A DNA stretch of 64,000 nucleotides, taken from assembly GCA_030077755.1 (NCBI GenBank), contig JAQJZZ010000013.1:1364001-1428000 (forward strand), read 5' to 3'. The notes below the pieces were generated by a model that saw only the letters and a program-made list of their open reading frames with translations, was not told the DNA's origin and did no database searches. A program made the translations under genes and the position numbers. Below are positions 1 to 11,415 of this stretch, in pieces; positions within the stretch are counted from its first letter, which is position 1; each line of letters starts with the position of its first letter. Source of the stretch: Filosporella fistucella (Eukaryota > Ascomycota > Leotiomycetes > Helotiales).

Positions 1-1237
1 CTTGGGGTCTCCATTACTTTGCATCTGGGGGTCGCAGATGTCTTTAGAGGAAACAAAAGAGGCAATTCCAAGAAGTTGCTGACGATATATTGGCTTGACG
101 AGTTCCCACGCGTCTCGGAATAAGACCATCTGATGAAAGATGAAGTGATGTAATGCGGTATTTAGAAAATTGAAGGTTCAATATCGGTTGAAAATCTTCA
201 TGGTTTCCAAGCCTGTGTCGCATCTTCTTTCTCATCAGCTTTCTGATTAAGGTCTCCCTTGCTGCAGGAAAGTAACAGGGGAACAACCGTTGATATCATT
301 TCCAAGAATTCAACAATAGAGACGTGCAGATACCTTTGAGCTGAACTCAATCGAGCGAGGGAGCTGTCATGTCAGACGACTTGCTCCTTAACTCTATAGT
401 GGATCCCGCAACATTCGCCGCTATCGCCAAGGTCTCCAGGCCCTGAGCCGCCTGACTCGCTGCCACCCTGGGTCTTGGAGTCCCCAGCGGAGAACCCAGC
501 AAGGCAATTGAACTCCAATCAAGTCATCTCCGCGCATGGAGCTGACTACGGGCCAGGATCCAGAAGCCGTCAAAACGCGCGACAAGCATTCGACAACTAA
601 CAGGAACATTCCTCGCTGGAACACCCATCACTGTCTATCCCTTGGCAATTGCTTCATTGCAGCGAGACTTGGTGAGGCAATTGATTGATTCGATTATTCG
701 GCCAGGCCAAGACTAGTAAGGCCGTGGAGAGTCGCTTGACGCAATGTTCCAAGAGATATAGCATGGCTAGTTACGCAGATTGTTTCTACGGTTGTTCTTC
801 GCGTCTTCGATGCCTTGGTCTCGAGGAGGCTCCTTGGTTGGCAGAGCTCTTGGGTTGGATGAGTTTGATGGGGCTTCTCCACATGGGGATTGCCGGCTCT
901 TGTTGCTATCATGTTCAGCCAGCTTGGCTCCTATAGGAAGAAGAGCTACGTCTCGTAATTGGAGAGGCGATTGAGAGAAGTGTTAGTTGTGGGGATAGTT
1001 GTGGAATTTTTATCTGATCATCATGAAGTCGTTCCTTGTCCATGTCTTGTGCAAAGCCTGGATGAGGAGATGAAGTGGGTTTCAATTGTTGGATTTGGGG
1101 TTCCGGGGCTCTGGGGATGAAGTATATAGAGATAGTATGTTCACCTCACTCTTTTCTTTGTAGATCAAGCTCATCCTCTTTCTTCACTCGTCATTAGCTT
1201 CGAAGTATCCTCCACCAATATCTTTCACATCCTCAAT
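1..1237. other. Upstream region, no supported gene
   Basis: Several short frames exist on both strands but none has a family signature, and all three plus-strand frames around 370-600 look equally coding-like with stops. The last 120 bases before 1238 look like the promoter and leader of the permease gene: a TATATA box followed by a CT-rich stretch. Confidence 0.6.
1123..1129 (+). promoter_or_regulatory. TATA box of the permease gene
   Basis: TATATAG lies about 110 bases before the ATG at 1238 and is followed by a CT-rich stretch (about 1145-1180), a common fungal start-site context. Confidence 0.5.
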
Positions 1238-2734
1238 ATGGCGGACATCCACAGAAGAGACTCAGCTGGCATCGTGCCTGATGCTGTAGTTCTGAATCGA
1301 AACAAGAAACCTATCGATGATCATGCCGTCACGGGTGCTGGAGAGATCACTGTCAGACAATCCATTCTGCCAGTCAGTTTGGTTACTATCCTCTTCTTCA
1401 TGTGGGGATTCGCATACGGACTACTCGATGTTTTGAACGCACATTTCCAGACCGCTCTCAGCATTTCGAAGGGAATGAGTGGTGGGTTACAGGCTGCGTA
1501 TTTCGGAGCGTATTTTATTGGTCCTTTGACATATTCTGGATGGATTGTGCGCCGCTTTGGATATAGATGGGCATTTATATCTGGACTTTGCATTTACGGT
1601 GTTGGTGCATTGATGTTTTGGCCTTCTGGCTTAAAGAGATCGTAAGTTGTTTTGTTCATAGTGGACAATAAAACGTCATAGATAGCTAATATTCGCAGAT
1701 TTGGTGGGTTCTGTGGAAGCATGTTCATTGTTGGTTCCGGTCTCTCTACCCTCGAAACTGCCGCAAACCCTTTCATCGCAACTTGTGGTCCACCCAGGTA
1801 TTCCGAACTCCGTCTTACACTCGCACAATCTTTCCAGGCTATTGGAACTGTCGTTGCTCCTGTCCTTGCATCCCAAGTTATCTTCAAGAACGTCGACGAT
1901 ACTTCGCTGCAATCTGTGCAATGGGTTTACCTTGGTATCGCCATCTTTGTCTTCCTTCTCGCCATCGTCTTTTTCTTCGTCCCTCTCCCTGAAGTTACAG
2001 ATGCCGATATGGCCAACCAAGCCGAGCAAGCCGCAGCTGATACTGATTTCGAAGACAAGCCCCTCCGAAAGCAATATACCCTCTTCTTTGGAGTTTTCGC
2101 ACAATTCTGTTACGTCGGTGCTCAGGTCGCATATGCTGGATATTTCATTAACTATGTCACCTGGGTTAAGCCTGGAACTTCTCACGCCACAGGTTCCAAT
2201 CTCCTTGCTGTCGCACAAGGATGTTTTGCGATCGGTCGATTCGTTGCAAGTGGTCTGCTAAAATTCGTCAAGCCTCGTCTCGTACTCATGGCCTTCATGA
2301 CTGGAGTCGTAGTCTTTGCCGTTTTGGTCATGGTCATCAAGGGAAATGCTGCAATCGCCATGATTTCGCTGGTGCTCTTTTTCGAATCTTGTATCTTCCC
2401 ACTGATCTTCACACTTTCCCTACGTGGCCTCGGAAGACACAGCAAGAGAGGAGCAAGTTTCGTTGTTGCCTCAGTCAGTGGTGGAGCTTTGTTCCCTCCT
2501 GTTTTGGGAGCAGTGGCTGATGCTTTGGGTGGTAATACACAAAAGGCATTCTTCATTCCATTGATTGGATTCGCTATTGCCGCAACCTTCCCCATCTATT
2601 TGAACGTATTCAAGGCAAAGAGCTTGGATGGATGGACTGAGAAGGTCAAGGTTGGAATTGAGCCAAAGAAGGATGTTGAGACTGGTGACGAATATAATGA
2701 GAAGGAGGCTGTTTCTCAGGTTGAGAAGTTGTAA
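1238..2734 (+). CDS. FHS-family MFS permease (L-fucose / glucose-galactose type)
   Basis: Proton-coupled sugar permease of the plasma membrane, FHS branch of the major facilitator superfamily; the substrate cannot be told from sequence. Coding exons are 1238-1641 and 1699-2734, giving 479 residues. The 57-nt intron (GTAAGT...GCAG, branch GCTAAT) joins in phase. The first membrane segment carries the FHS signature FFMWGFAYGLLDVLNAHFQ (near residue 48), followed by further hydrophobic helices and a charged loop in the middle near DADMANQAEQ. Length and a hydrophilic tail rich in Lys and Glu are normal for the family. The ATG has a purine-poor but acceptable context and no upstream in-frame ATG. 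No neighbour suggests a sugar-utilisation cluster. Family is confident; substrate unknown. Confidence 0.92.
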
Positions 2735-3778
2735 GATATGGATTTTTGGGTGGTGTTTGGGTATAGAACAGGAACACACGGATAGAGGTTTTAAATAGAG
2801 GTTGGGATAGAGATAGACATGATATACCATTCTGTTTTGCAACTTGATTTCCGTCTTGTCTTATTGTGCAACTCCCTTGTAATCTGACACGCAGTGAGAT
2901 TGCTCGGGATTTGGCTATTTCAACTGAGCAATTTCCAATTTTACTGATAACTTCATGACTGGTTCTAATGAGTCCAATGAATCAAGTCTATGCAAGTGGG
3001 AAGAGCTCTAGGCTCTCGAAGTCCAAAGTTTCCACATTTTAATAGCGTAGTGTCAAATGTCCATAATTTGTAAGACCTCAAGACCAGGCACAATCTCTCG
3101 TGAGAAAGATAATATCTACACACGCAAGCAAAGTCCAATACTACCAGATATTATAGAGATGTGCTTTTCGAGCCCTGGAGGTCTAGAGCGGTCTGCCTGA
3201 CCAATTAAAATGTCAAGTACTATCGAAGTACAAGATTTCAAGGCTTAGCATATTGATTTAGGAAAAAATAATATTCACATACGATACAAGGCTTGATAGG
3301 TATTTTCTAGTGCTATCGAGACGCAATCAAGTGATGTAACAATAACCTTCAGGTCAAAACACACAAATGCAGAAACTCCCATTCGCGAGCTTAGCAAAAT
3401 CGAAGGTCCCTCCTTGTTCATTTACCCATTTCTTCACCTTCGTGATTCATATTTCAGTGTATAGTCAAGGACTCGACAAACAATCGAAGTGGATCTCGTT
3501 TCCCGGCAGAAGAGCTCTTTACGGCATTTTTTTTATTTCCTAAGTGGGCGCTAGTGGGGCACCCAAAATTATCTCCACAATGCGCCAGCACTCAATCCAA
3601 GAAGAAAAATTAACTCAATATCTGCTTGTCGCTACGTATCGGTACCAAAAACTCTATTTATCTTCTAGATATTTAAATCAAAAAGTGAAAAAAGAAACTA
3701 AAGATTTTCAGATATTGAAACCAAAAAAAAGGTGAAAATTAAAAAGCTGAAGATTTTCATATGAAAATCAAAAAGGTG
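2735..3778. other. Intergenic region, no gene seen
   Basis: AT-rich spacer between the permease and the tRNA gene. Only short chance frames (for example 3544-3735, Lys-rich from A runs). The last 250 bases are rich in GAAAAT/GGTGAAA-like simple sequence. Confidence 0.6.
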
Positions 3779-3784
3779 AAAAAA
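3779..3784 (-). terminator. Pol III terminator of the tRNA-Tyr gene
   Basis: A run of six T on the minus strand begins 18 nt after the tRNA discriminator base, a standard RNA polymerase III stop. Confidence 0.75.
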
Positions 3785-3837
3785 TATGAAGGTGAAAGTT
3801 ATCTCTCAGGCGCGAGTCGAACGCGCGACATTCCGGT

Positions 3838-3847
3838 AGACTGAATA
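3838..3847 (-). other. Canonical anticodon-loop tRNA intron
   Basis: TATTCAGTCT lies between base 37 (A, 3848) and base 38 (A, 3837), the position cut by tRNA splicing endonuclease. Ten bases is short but plausible. Confidence 0.8.
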
Positions 3848-3860
3848 TTACAGCCGGACG

Positions 3861-3910
3861 CTGGTGATGTTAGTGATATGTTGTTAAGTTGAAGAAGCGC
3901 AGAAACTTAC
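3861..3910 (-). other. GT-AG intron inside the tRNA-Tyr D arm
   Basis: On the minus strand this 50-nt block starts GTAAGT, contains CACTAAC with the branch A about a dozen bases before the end, and ends ACCAG. These are the consensus donor, branch and acceptor of the protein-gene introns in this window, and the length is in their range. Exact removal rejoins TATGG to CGTCC and rebuilds the D stem. It is not at the position cut by tRNA splicing endonuclease. Spliceosomal removal from a Pol III transcript is inference. Confidence 0.8.
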
Positions 3911-3936
3911 CCATAAACCAACTAGACGACCGAGAG

Positions 3937-4837
3937 TTTGTTTTTGTTGTGATTGGCCAATCTTATTTCATACTATAAACATTATTGACAAAGTGGAAGC
4001 GGGCAGGGCTGGTAGGCAACGAGGGGCGGCTTGGAGTTATAGGCAGTCAGGCCTGGAAGTTTGGAGAGGATGAGCTGAAGTTTTCCAAGTAGTAAGTCTT
4101 GTAGGTAGTGTAATTATTAGAGCCCTATCGTTTTATCCTAGCAAAGCTAAGCACAGAGTCAAGCCTACTAGAAATCCTTAGAGACATCCCGACTCCTTAA
4201 CATTTGGGACCTCATTTGTTGTTTAATGCTCTGCCTGCTGGGGCAACATATCGGGACGCTGGCCACTCACTCTAGATCCATGCCGAGCATGGGATTTGTG
4301 TAGTCAATTGAGAAGAGCTCTAAATAACTTGAATTTTGAGAAACAGATATCAAGAATTACATTATACGATATGCATCTATTGCCCTTTCGTCAACCTAAG
4401 ACTCAGGAGACACATTTCCCTTCAGGGTCTCGAGGTTCATCACATGACGTTATGCCCGCCTTTTCAGATTGCTCTCTGCTCTCTTTCTCTCTAATGCATA
4501 GATCTAAATACCCAATACTGCTGATATTATAGGCTTTCAGCACTGCATAGTCCAGCATTGTCTTACGATCTAAAATGTGCTTGGCTCAAAATCACGTTAC
4601 CTACCAACCTCCTCATTGTCGCTTCCTCTCTCTTTCAGTGTGACTACAGCGCAATGTCAATGCAGGTACATGTCATTCACTGTCCAAATGCACATATTAG
4701 CCTCTAAGCTTGCTCCGGTAATGACTCCGTTGCAATTGCGCTTGCCTGAATCAGAAATTCTATAGCAAATTTTCATATTATTGACCCCTCTTCATCTCTA
4801 TCCTCTCGCCCTAGAATTACATACAACCACACTCAAG
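3937..4837. other. Intergenic region, no gene seen
   Basis: Spacer between the tRNA and the 2EXR gene. The frame of that gene can be extended upstream only to a TTG at 4781, so the ATG at 4838 is taken as its start. No other structure recognised. Confidence 0.5.
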
Positions 4838-5677
4838 ATGTTTATCCTCTTCTCCAATCTCCCAGTAGAGCTCAGAAACCATATCTGGGCTCTAGCAGCC
4901 AACAACGAACCCCGCATCATAGACGTCTGGAATAAATTCGATGGTCGTCTTGCTCACGACTGCACTTTCTACATCTCACACTACCACATCATGCATGCTG
5001 CTATCGCACCGCCCTCTCTGCTAGCTGTCTCCAGGGAATCCAGGAGCATAGCGCTAGAGCACTATGTCCTTGAATACAGGACCGCGATGCGGATAGATGA
5101 ATTCGTCGAAGTCATACAAGCAAAGGTCTACATCAATTACGCCACTGATACGCTCGTGCCAAGAGGGTTCTGGAACATGGTTTCTTTTGAGGATTTTGTG
5201 GGACGCTGTTATGGACGCTTACACACCTTGGCTATTGATATTAATCAGAGATTCTGGCATGACAATTTGAAGGATTATGTTGTGGCTGGTAAATGGATTC
5301 TGGATGGTGTGAAAGAGGTGTTTCTCTATGATACGAGAGGCGGGGAGAGGTGGAAGGGAAGCGAGAATTTGCACAGGTATACCGAGGTTGAGAGGCCGGA
5401 AAGGATGGATTTGAGTTTCAAGGAGGTGGGTGGGGGCAGCGAGGCTTTGAAAGAGGTGAGGGAGATGATTTTGAGGACGTTGGATATTGCTGAGGGAAAA
5501 TTTGCAATGGAAGTTGAAGAGGGAATCGGGAAGAAAAAGATGAGGCTCAAGTGGTATGACAATGTCAAAAAGACCAGGCAGGGAAAATATGTCAGGCCTG
5601 AGGTGAAGATTATGGAGTTGGTTACAAGTATTCCGGAAGGGACTGTTATGATGCCGCCACGGCATTGGGACGACTGA
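4838..5677 (+). CDS. 2EXR-domain protein
   Basis: Single-exon gene of 279 residues. It opens with MFILFSNLPVELRNHIWALA, the F-x-x-LP-x-E-L-R-x-x-IW motif that defines the fungal 2EXR family, and continues with PPSLLAVSRESRSIALEHY, the second conserved block (residues about 60-80). The family is abundant in ascomycetes and has no assigned biochemical role; the N-terminal motif resembles F-box-like interaction modules. The C-terminal third is charged and Glu-rich. The start is the first ATG in the frame, context CAAGATG. Neighbours give no functional hint. Confidence 0.85.
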   Translation: MFILFSNLPVELRNHIWALAANNEPRIIDVWNKFDGRLAHDCTFYISHYHIMHAAIAPPSLLAVSRESRSIALEHYVLEYRTAMRIDEFVEVIQAKVYINYATDTLVPRGFWNMVSFEDFVGRCYGRLHTLAIDINQRFWHDNLKDYVVAGKWILDGVKEVFLYDTRGGERWKGSENLHRYTEVERPERMDLSFKEVGGGSEALKEVREMILRTLDIAEGKFAMEVEEGIGKKKMRLKWYDNVKKTRQGKYVRPEVKIMELVTSIPEGTVMMPPRHWDD

Positions 5678-7676
5678 TGTGGAGAATATCGTACTTTTTG
5701 CATGGATTTGGGTAGTTTCAGCATGATGGAATAGCGAGAAGAGGCTTGGATTGAATCGAGTCATTGATATTGGATATTATGAGCGCAGAAACATTGGCTA
5801 CCTATTCCTCACGGTTCCACAGGCTGGTGTTCAAGATCTTATCTTTTCTGAAACAAGTATCGCTTGAATATTATAACTTACAGAATCCAGATCATACAAG
5901 TCCTGCCCCACCAAACAATCAATTGTCGTGTATTGAGCAAACCTCAGATCACATAAAGGGACAAAATCCATCCCCTCCAAATGGCGATCCCCATTCCTCT
6001 TCCTCTTCCTCCACATATCCCTTCTTATTACCTTTCCCATTCTCCTGCTTCTCCTGCTTTTTGATTCCATTCTCCACCTGATTTGAAACAGTTTGGTCTA
6101 TAGCCATCGTCGCAGCAGCATAGTCGTGTGGTAGATTGAAGGTGAAGACTGCCATTGTGCTGGACGATCGAAGGGGAGGTGTGATAGATGTCTCAACCCG
6201 AAGAGGTGATTGACAAGTAAAATTAGGGAGGATGCTAAGGAGAAGACTGATGTAAGAGATATGCATACTAAAAGTGCGAAAGAGAGGGAGGGGAGGGGAG
6301 GCAAACTTGTGTCTTTTGAAGTAGTGTAGTTGTAGAACAACTCAGAGCAGGTATGAATTCGATTTCTCGTCGCTATATGTCAAGCGCGAAGAAGCTAAAA
6401 TTTCAAAAGGTAACAGCTAATCCTTATATCCCTCCACATTCACATCGCCTTATCTCCACCAACTCCCTTCCATATCCGTCTCTGCTCACAGATTCAGCTT
6501 CACACCCTCCAATTCCAAGCAATCTTATCTCAAAGCCAGCATCCGCATCCGCACATACCCTCTTGGGATCCATACTTTTCAGCTTCCTGAAAACGGATAT
6601 TCGTACCACCACCTTACCGAATAATCTCCTATCCCTACCCTCCTTTCCTTCGATACTGCGCTCCATATCACATGTGGTACATTATTCCTTTACCAGTAAT
6701 GTAGCATATCAACTCCTTTCACTATCTATACTTCTTCCTTGTGCATATACCTCCACATTCCAAGTCCAACCCAACATTCTCCTAGTCATCTGCGCATCTG
6801 TATCAGAATCACCAAGTTCAGTCTGCCTCATTTTTCGCCGTTATACAAGACAGTGTGCCAGTGAGCACCGTGCATACTGAATGAGGTTCCCACTGCAATC
6901 TTGATTGAGACATTATGAAAGAGGTCTAGCCCTATCCTCGATTGGATATTGCTAGAACCGATACAACTGCTTTGTTGATTGGGATATTATGGAAGGGCGA
7001 TTGTTGGTTTTCTCGTTGGTGAATTTGTCGGCATGGGGGTGACGACCACCAACCGTCAAAGCATAAAGTAGTCTACCAGCCAGGATAAACTACTATTTTT
7101 GTTGCCCGCTGCTGTAAGGAATGTGTGGTTGGATCTGAGTTTCCTTTTGAAGAATCTGTTGACTTCAAAACCTAGCCACCTGGAGGTACCGCTGGTACCA
7201 GCCTGGGAGGAAAGAGGTAGGAAAGGAACGGCCACCACCAAGAAGCACATGTAATTAGCCATAGCAGCAAGTAGAACAGAATAGCATACCTTACAGCACA
7301 TAGACATTGAATTTTCGATTCATATTTTCTTCACATTTTATGCTATTTATTTTTATCTTCATTCCTCCGATAAATCTGTTCAATTCGGCCGTGGTATCAT
7401 ATCCCCTTCATCCCAACCATCCCCAAATATCCAAAAATAACATCCAATCCACCCTCTCCTAAAATGTTCAATGCATATATACAAATACATATGCCAATGC
7501 TAGGCAGCGAATGCAACACGAAGGTATATCCCAAAATCAGAATGGTATGCAAAAACGCCGATATGCGAAGATGTGTGGTATCGCAATTTCTTCTCCTCCT
7601 GCTCCTTCACTCCTGTTCTCCTTTCTCACTCCTCTTTCTCTCCTCTCTGTCCGAACTCAGTGGCCACCCCAGCACA
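5678..7676. other. Intergenic region with only weak ORFs
   Basis: About 2 kb without a convincing gene. A minus-strand frame at 5949-6266 encodes a short protein with a run of Glu, and plus-strand 6353-6880 an open frame of 175 residues; neither has a recognised domain, codon bias or splice structure. Part may be the 3' UTR of the large minus-strand gene that ends at 7677. Confidence 0.5.
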
Positions 7677-10600
7677 CTATCCTCTAACACCCACCCTCTG
7701 CAAAAACACCGGCACATCGCTCAAATCAACTCCATACTCCTCCACTGTCCCCTTACTCCTAATAGCATCACCTCCAAGCATACCCTTGCTTCTCGTTCCC
7801 GCACTGCCTACCAACCCTACTCCACGCTCATACCCGTAATCCAGACCTCCCGCAAATCTGTCTAGGACGAGCATGTCCGAAGTGCTGTTTTGGGAGGAAT
7901 GAAATTGTTCTTCGCTGGATGGGTGGACGGGAGAGCGAGATGGAGGAGGATAATATTCTGCTTCCTCTTCATAACTTGAAGATAGAGGATTGTAGGAAGG
8001 AAGAGATTTAATGCCAAATGTGTGATCGTATCCTCCATGTGCATCGTCATATCCCACACCTCTATTCCAGCTGTTGTCAAAACTTTTCCTCCCATTGAGA
8101 TTATTGTTCTCTACTCTGGCATGTGAGGGGTCGACGCTCTTCTTACTTGGCAGCTGGGATATGGAAGGGCGTTGCAATTCCATGCTTTTACGTGCCTGTA
8201 GTGCTTCACCTGCTGACTTTCGGCGCGCAGCCCAGGCATTAGAAGTCTGAGACCATGCTTGAGGTTCGGTGTCAGACTGTGCTGAATGAGCTGGTGGAAG
8301 TGGTGGCGTCCGTTCTGGTGCTTTGGCAGGGAGGGGAGGGGTGCGTGATGGTGGGATGATGGTATGTGCTCCTAGTGGTGTAGGAGCCATCTTCCGCTGA
8401 GTCTGCATACTAACCGGAGGTGGGGACTTTGCTTTCAATCCTTTGGCAGAGATATTAGACAAGCGTCGATCGTCTTCCTCATCGTACTGTGGAACAGGAG
8501 GGATGGAAGGAATATTTGCCCAGGAACGCCTGTTAGCATGCGTTGCAGGTGGTCTCGAGTGTCTTTTCATTTCACTGAATGAGCTTCTAGTCGGAGAATT
8601 CTTAGCCTGAATATGTTCGTAGCTCTTTCGTGGCTGAATCGGCCCCTCATTACGTGTGCGAGCTTGGTAAAACTGGGTGGCAGCATCAGCTTCGAAGGAT
8701 GCAGTCATTGATTTTGCTCTGTCATCTCGAATGATTTTCCTTGGGATTGTGTTCGCCGCCAATTCATAAGGCGACTTTCCGAGCGAGGACGAGACGTTAT
8801 CAAACGAAGTCAGATGTGTCTCGAACTCTTCATTTATTTGGGCCCTGGACTTGGAATTTGGTCGACTCTGAATCATAGGCTGTTGGAAAGAATTCCGTCC
8901 TCTTTCAGGACCCTGATAAGTATTTCGTCTGTCATATCCTGGTTGCAGAATTTTTGGATGTTCTGGAATGGTTTCTTGTTTCGGAATGGCAGGCAAAGCA
9001 CTCTGGAGACGAGCGAAACTCAGTTCCTCCCTCACTTCTGTACTCCCAACAGAGAATATCGTCCCAAGTGTTTCCTTGCTAGAACTTCGTCTCAAACCAA
9101 TATCACCAGCCATGGTGTTAGGGAAACAAGCAACCGGAAATCCGTCAACTCTCTCATCCAGTCTACGTCTCGCTTCAGCTGAAGGAGGCGGAATAGCCAG
9201 TACCTCGCTAGGAGTGCGGAATGCTTGAACTGTATACGGCTCAGCAGGCTGGACAGACAGTGTTCTCCTTTCCATCTTCGTAATCCTCTTGCTGGAATTT
9301 GAGGAGACATCAGACGTTGCTGGACTGTCTTCTCTTGTACTTGTACGTGGTACGGCTGGCATACTCTTTCGACGCATTTTTGAACCTTCCAGATTTGGCT
9401 GTCTTAAAGCTTCCACGGAAGTATGGGATTTTGATTTCAAAGAAACAGGCGGTGCTTCCCGGAATGGTTGAGAGGGGAAATCGTCCTGTGGCAATGCTGG
9501 TAGAGATCGCTTCACACGAATTGTCATTTCCGAAGAGTTTGATGCTACTGAATACGTGCTTGATGGAATTCTTGTGCCCTGGTCAGGACTATTCTCCGCA
9601 TATAGCTGGTCCCTCCCAGATGATTCAGAATAAGTGTTAGAGATCCTTCGTTCAGAATAAATGCTCGAAGAAACTCTAGAGACAGTTTCTCTGGGCGTAG
9701 CTTGTGAGTATGTGCTTGAGGAGACTCTAGAAACAGACCCTCGAACAGTTGCTTCCGAGTAGGTGCTGGACGAAACTCTCGAGTCTGTTTCTCGAACGGT
9801 AGCATCCGTATATGTACTCGAAGGTACTCTCGAAGTAGACTCCTTTGGTGGCGTAGGCGGAGCATCTTTCCCTGGCACGGCTGGTCCATCTTTCTTGAAC
9901 GATCGTAGAGAAACATTCGAGCTGTATCCACTGTCGGCTTTAGCCAGTGGTTTGGGCGCAAAATCTCTTGGCCCTTTAACGGCCCTTGTTGGAGCTTCAT
10001 ACCCTGAATCAAAAGACCTATGTAGGCGTTCGGAAATATCTGGAGTTGTTGGCTCTGCTTCAAAAAGCTCATCCTCGACGGCCATATGCTTGCTCGTAAC
10101 CTGAAAGCCAGGTGAAGGTGGAGGCGAATTGTCGAAAGAGAACGGTGATAATTCAAGATCTTGCTGATACTCATTTGCCAATTCTAGCGCTTTGGTAGGA
10201 GATTCAGTGGTCTTGAAAAGCTGCGCATGCGCTTGAAAGTCGAAGAGCGCAAATGACGAATCTGACATAGTCAACTGTGTCTCTACCGTCAAATCTCCAC
10301 GCTCAGTCTCATGTGTCTGCCTCAATGGCGATTCGGACCGTACAATCCATGGCGCTTTCCTCGCCTCTGATGGCACCGACAGAGTATTGCTTCGATGACT
10401 TCGAAGTCGAGCACTTTCAGTACTTCTCCGCTCCCCAATTGTCAGATAATCATCTTCTGCACCCATTGTCGCAGCTCTACCCTCAAAGCTAGGGACCGGA
10501 CTCGCAGCGCCATTTGTTATTCGCAGACTCCCTAACTTGAAAGCCCCGATATGTCCATATTCCCTCCCAGTAGGTGTTTCTGTTCGTGGCCCAGGAATGT

Positions 10601-11415
10601 CAAATTCGGGGTTAGGAGCTAATGCGACTAGATTCGAAAGAGGTGAGTTCGTGGGCCTCGATCTATCGTAGTAGTAATCTCTGAGGTCATCTGCAAGTAC
10701 TTGAGATGGCAGAGAAGTCCTCGAATCATTTTCTGCCCAACTTGTCCTTGTAGCAACTCCATGTTGGAGAAGCGATCGCCTTCGTATTGGAGCATATAAT
10801 TGTGTGTCTGAGTTTCTAGAAACTAGAGGGTCTGCAGTCGATGTTATAGTGTCCTCTATTTTGGACATTCGCTTTTCGCTCTGTTCTGGTGTTGGGGAAG
10901 GCAGCTCTGCGACGAGAGAAAGTCGTGGATTATGAGAGTATTGTTGCAAGGACATTCGTTTGCGGGGAGGTGGTCTGCTGTCAAATTGTCAGCATAGTTT
11001 ACAAAGTGCGATTGATAACTTACAGCTCCACTACCGGGTTGTAGTATGAATCTCGAGATGATTCTCTAGTCGCTGAATTTCCTGGCCTTGGATCCCTCGA
11101 CCATCTATGCTCAATAGGACTTGGTTCAACCTCTTTTACAACAAGTGCTTGATCTTTCTTGTACTGCGAGCTCCTCGATCTGAACAAGCTCAACCTCTTC
11201 TTCGGCTTCTCTTGCTTCGGAGTGTCCTCTGGCTCCAGGACACACTGCCGATTCTTCGTAGGAGAGGCATTCGTGGTGATCGAATTTCGGCGACTAACAG
11301 GAGCTGAAGCAGATACTTTCCTACTCAACAAGTCCGCACTGGAATTATTGTTGGTTCGTGGTTTCGACAACTTATTGGGTCGTCTTGGTGTGGGGGCAGA
11401 CTGTTCGTTCCCCAT
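7677..11415 (-). CDS. Large Ser/Pro-rich disordered protein with N-myristoylation signal
   Basis: Unknown family. Two exons, 11415-11024 and 10977-7677, with a 46-nt intron (GTAAGT, branch GCTGAC, CAG), give 1230 residues. The only ATG at the 5' end starts MGNEQSAP: Gly2 with Ser6 is the N-myristoyltransferase consensus, suggesting membrane attachment; no Cys follows for palmitoylation. The rest is low-complexity, rich in Ser, Arg and Pro, with polyproline SH3-type stretches (for example SRTPPLPAKAPERTPPLPPA near 8290-8350) and many RxxS sites typical of heavily phosphorylated scaffold proteins. A 17-residue unit starting SRVSSSTYS is repeated almost four times. A second AG four bases downstream of the chosen acceptor would remove one residue. 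A cortical signalling or polarity adaptor is a guess; no enzyme domain is seen. Confidence 0.85.
9645..9833 (-). repeat. Intragenic 51-bp tandem repeat (17-residue unit)
   Basis: About 3.7 copies of a 51-bp unit encode SRVPSSTYT / SRVSSSTYS / SRVSSSTYS / SRVSSSIYS, each followed by a variable acidic-basic stretch. A degenerate fifth copy (TRIPSSTYS) lies just downstream. The repeat keeps the reading frame. Confidence 0.8.

Larger units (their letters stand above)
3802..3936 (-). tRNA. tRNA-Tyr (GUA) with two introns, one spliceosomal-looking in the D arm
   Basis: Read on the minus strand. The acceptor arm CTCTCGG (3936-3930) pairs with CTGAGAG (3809-3803), one G.U, discriminator A at 3802. 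U8, A14, G18 and G19 are present. The anticodon stem TCCGG (3858-3854) pairs with CCGGA (3836-3832), and the loop holds anticodon GTA (3851-3849). The T arm is GCGCG-TTCGACT-CGCGC. A 10-nt intron (3847-3838) follows base 37, as in nearly all eukaryotic tRNA-Tyr genes. A second, 50-nt insert (3910-3861) divides the D stem between bases 24 and 25. With both removed, a 75-nt tRNA remains whose D arm (GTC...GGC, unpaired 13-22) matches the yeast tRNA-Tyr pattern. Both Pol III promoter boxes are intact and outside the inserts. All invariant bases are kept, so a dead gene is unlikely but not excluded. Confidence 0.9.

Noticed and set aside
369..596. Plus-strand frames starting MSDDLLLNSIVDP and a Pro-rich frame after it
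   Set aside because: A stop at 446 separates them, all three frames look equally plausible and no intron or family supports joining them.
5949..6266. Minus ORF with MAVFTFNLPHDY, reminiscent of the start of microsomal glutathione transferases
   Set aside because: Similarity is only a few residues and the rest does not fit the family; no further exons found.
6353..6880. 175-residue plus ORF and its minus-strand shadow
   Set aside because: No motif, composition is CT-driven and start context is unconvincing.
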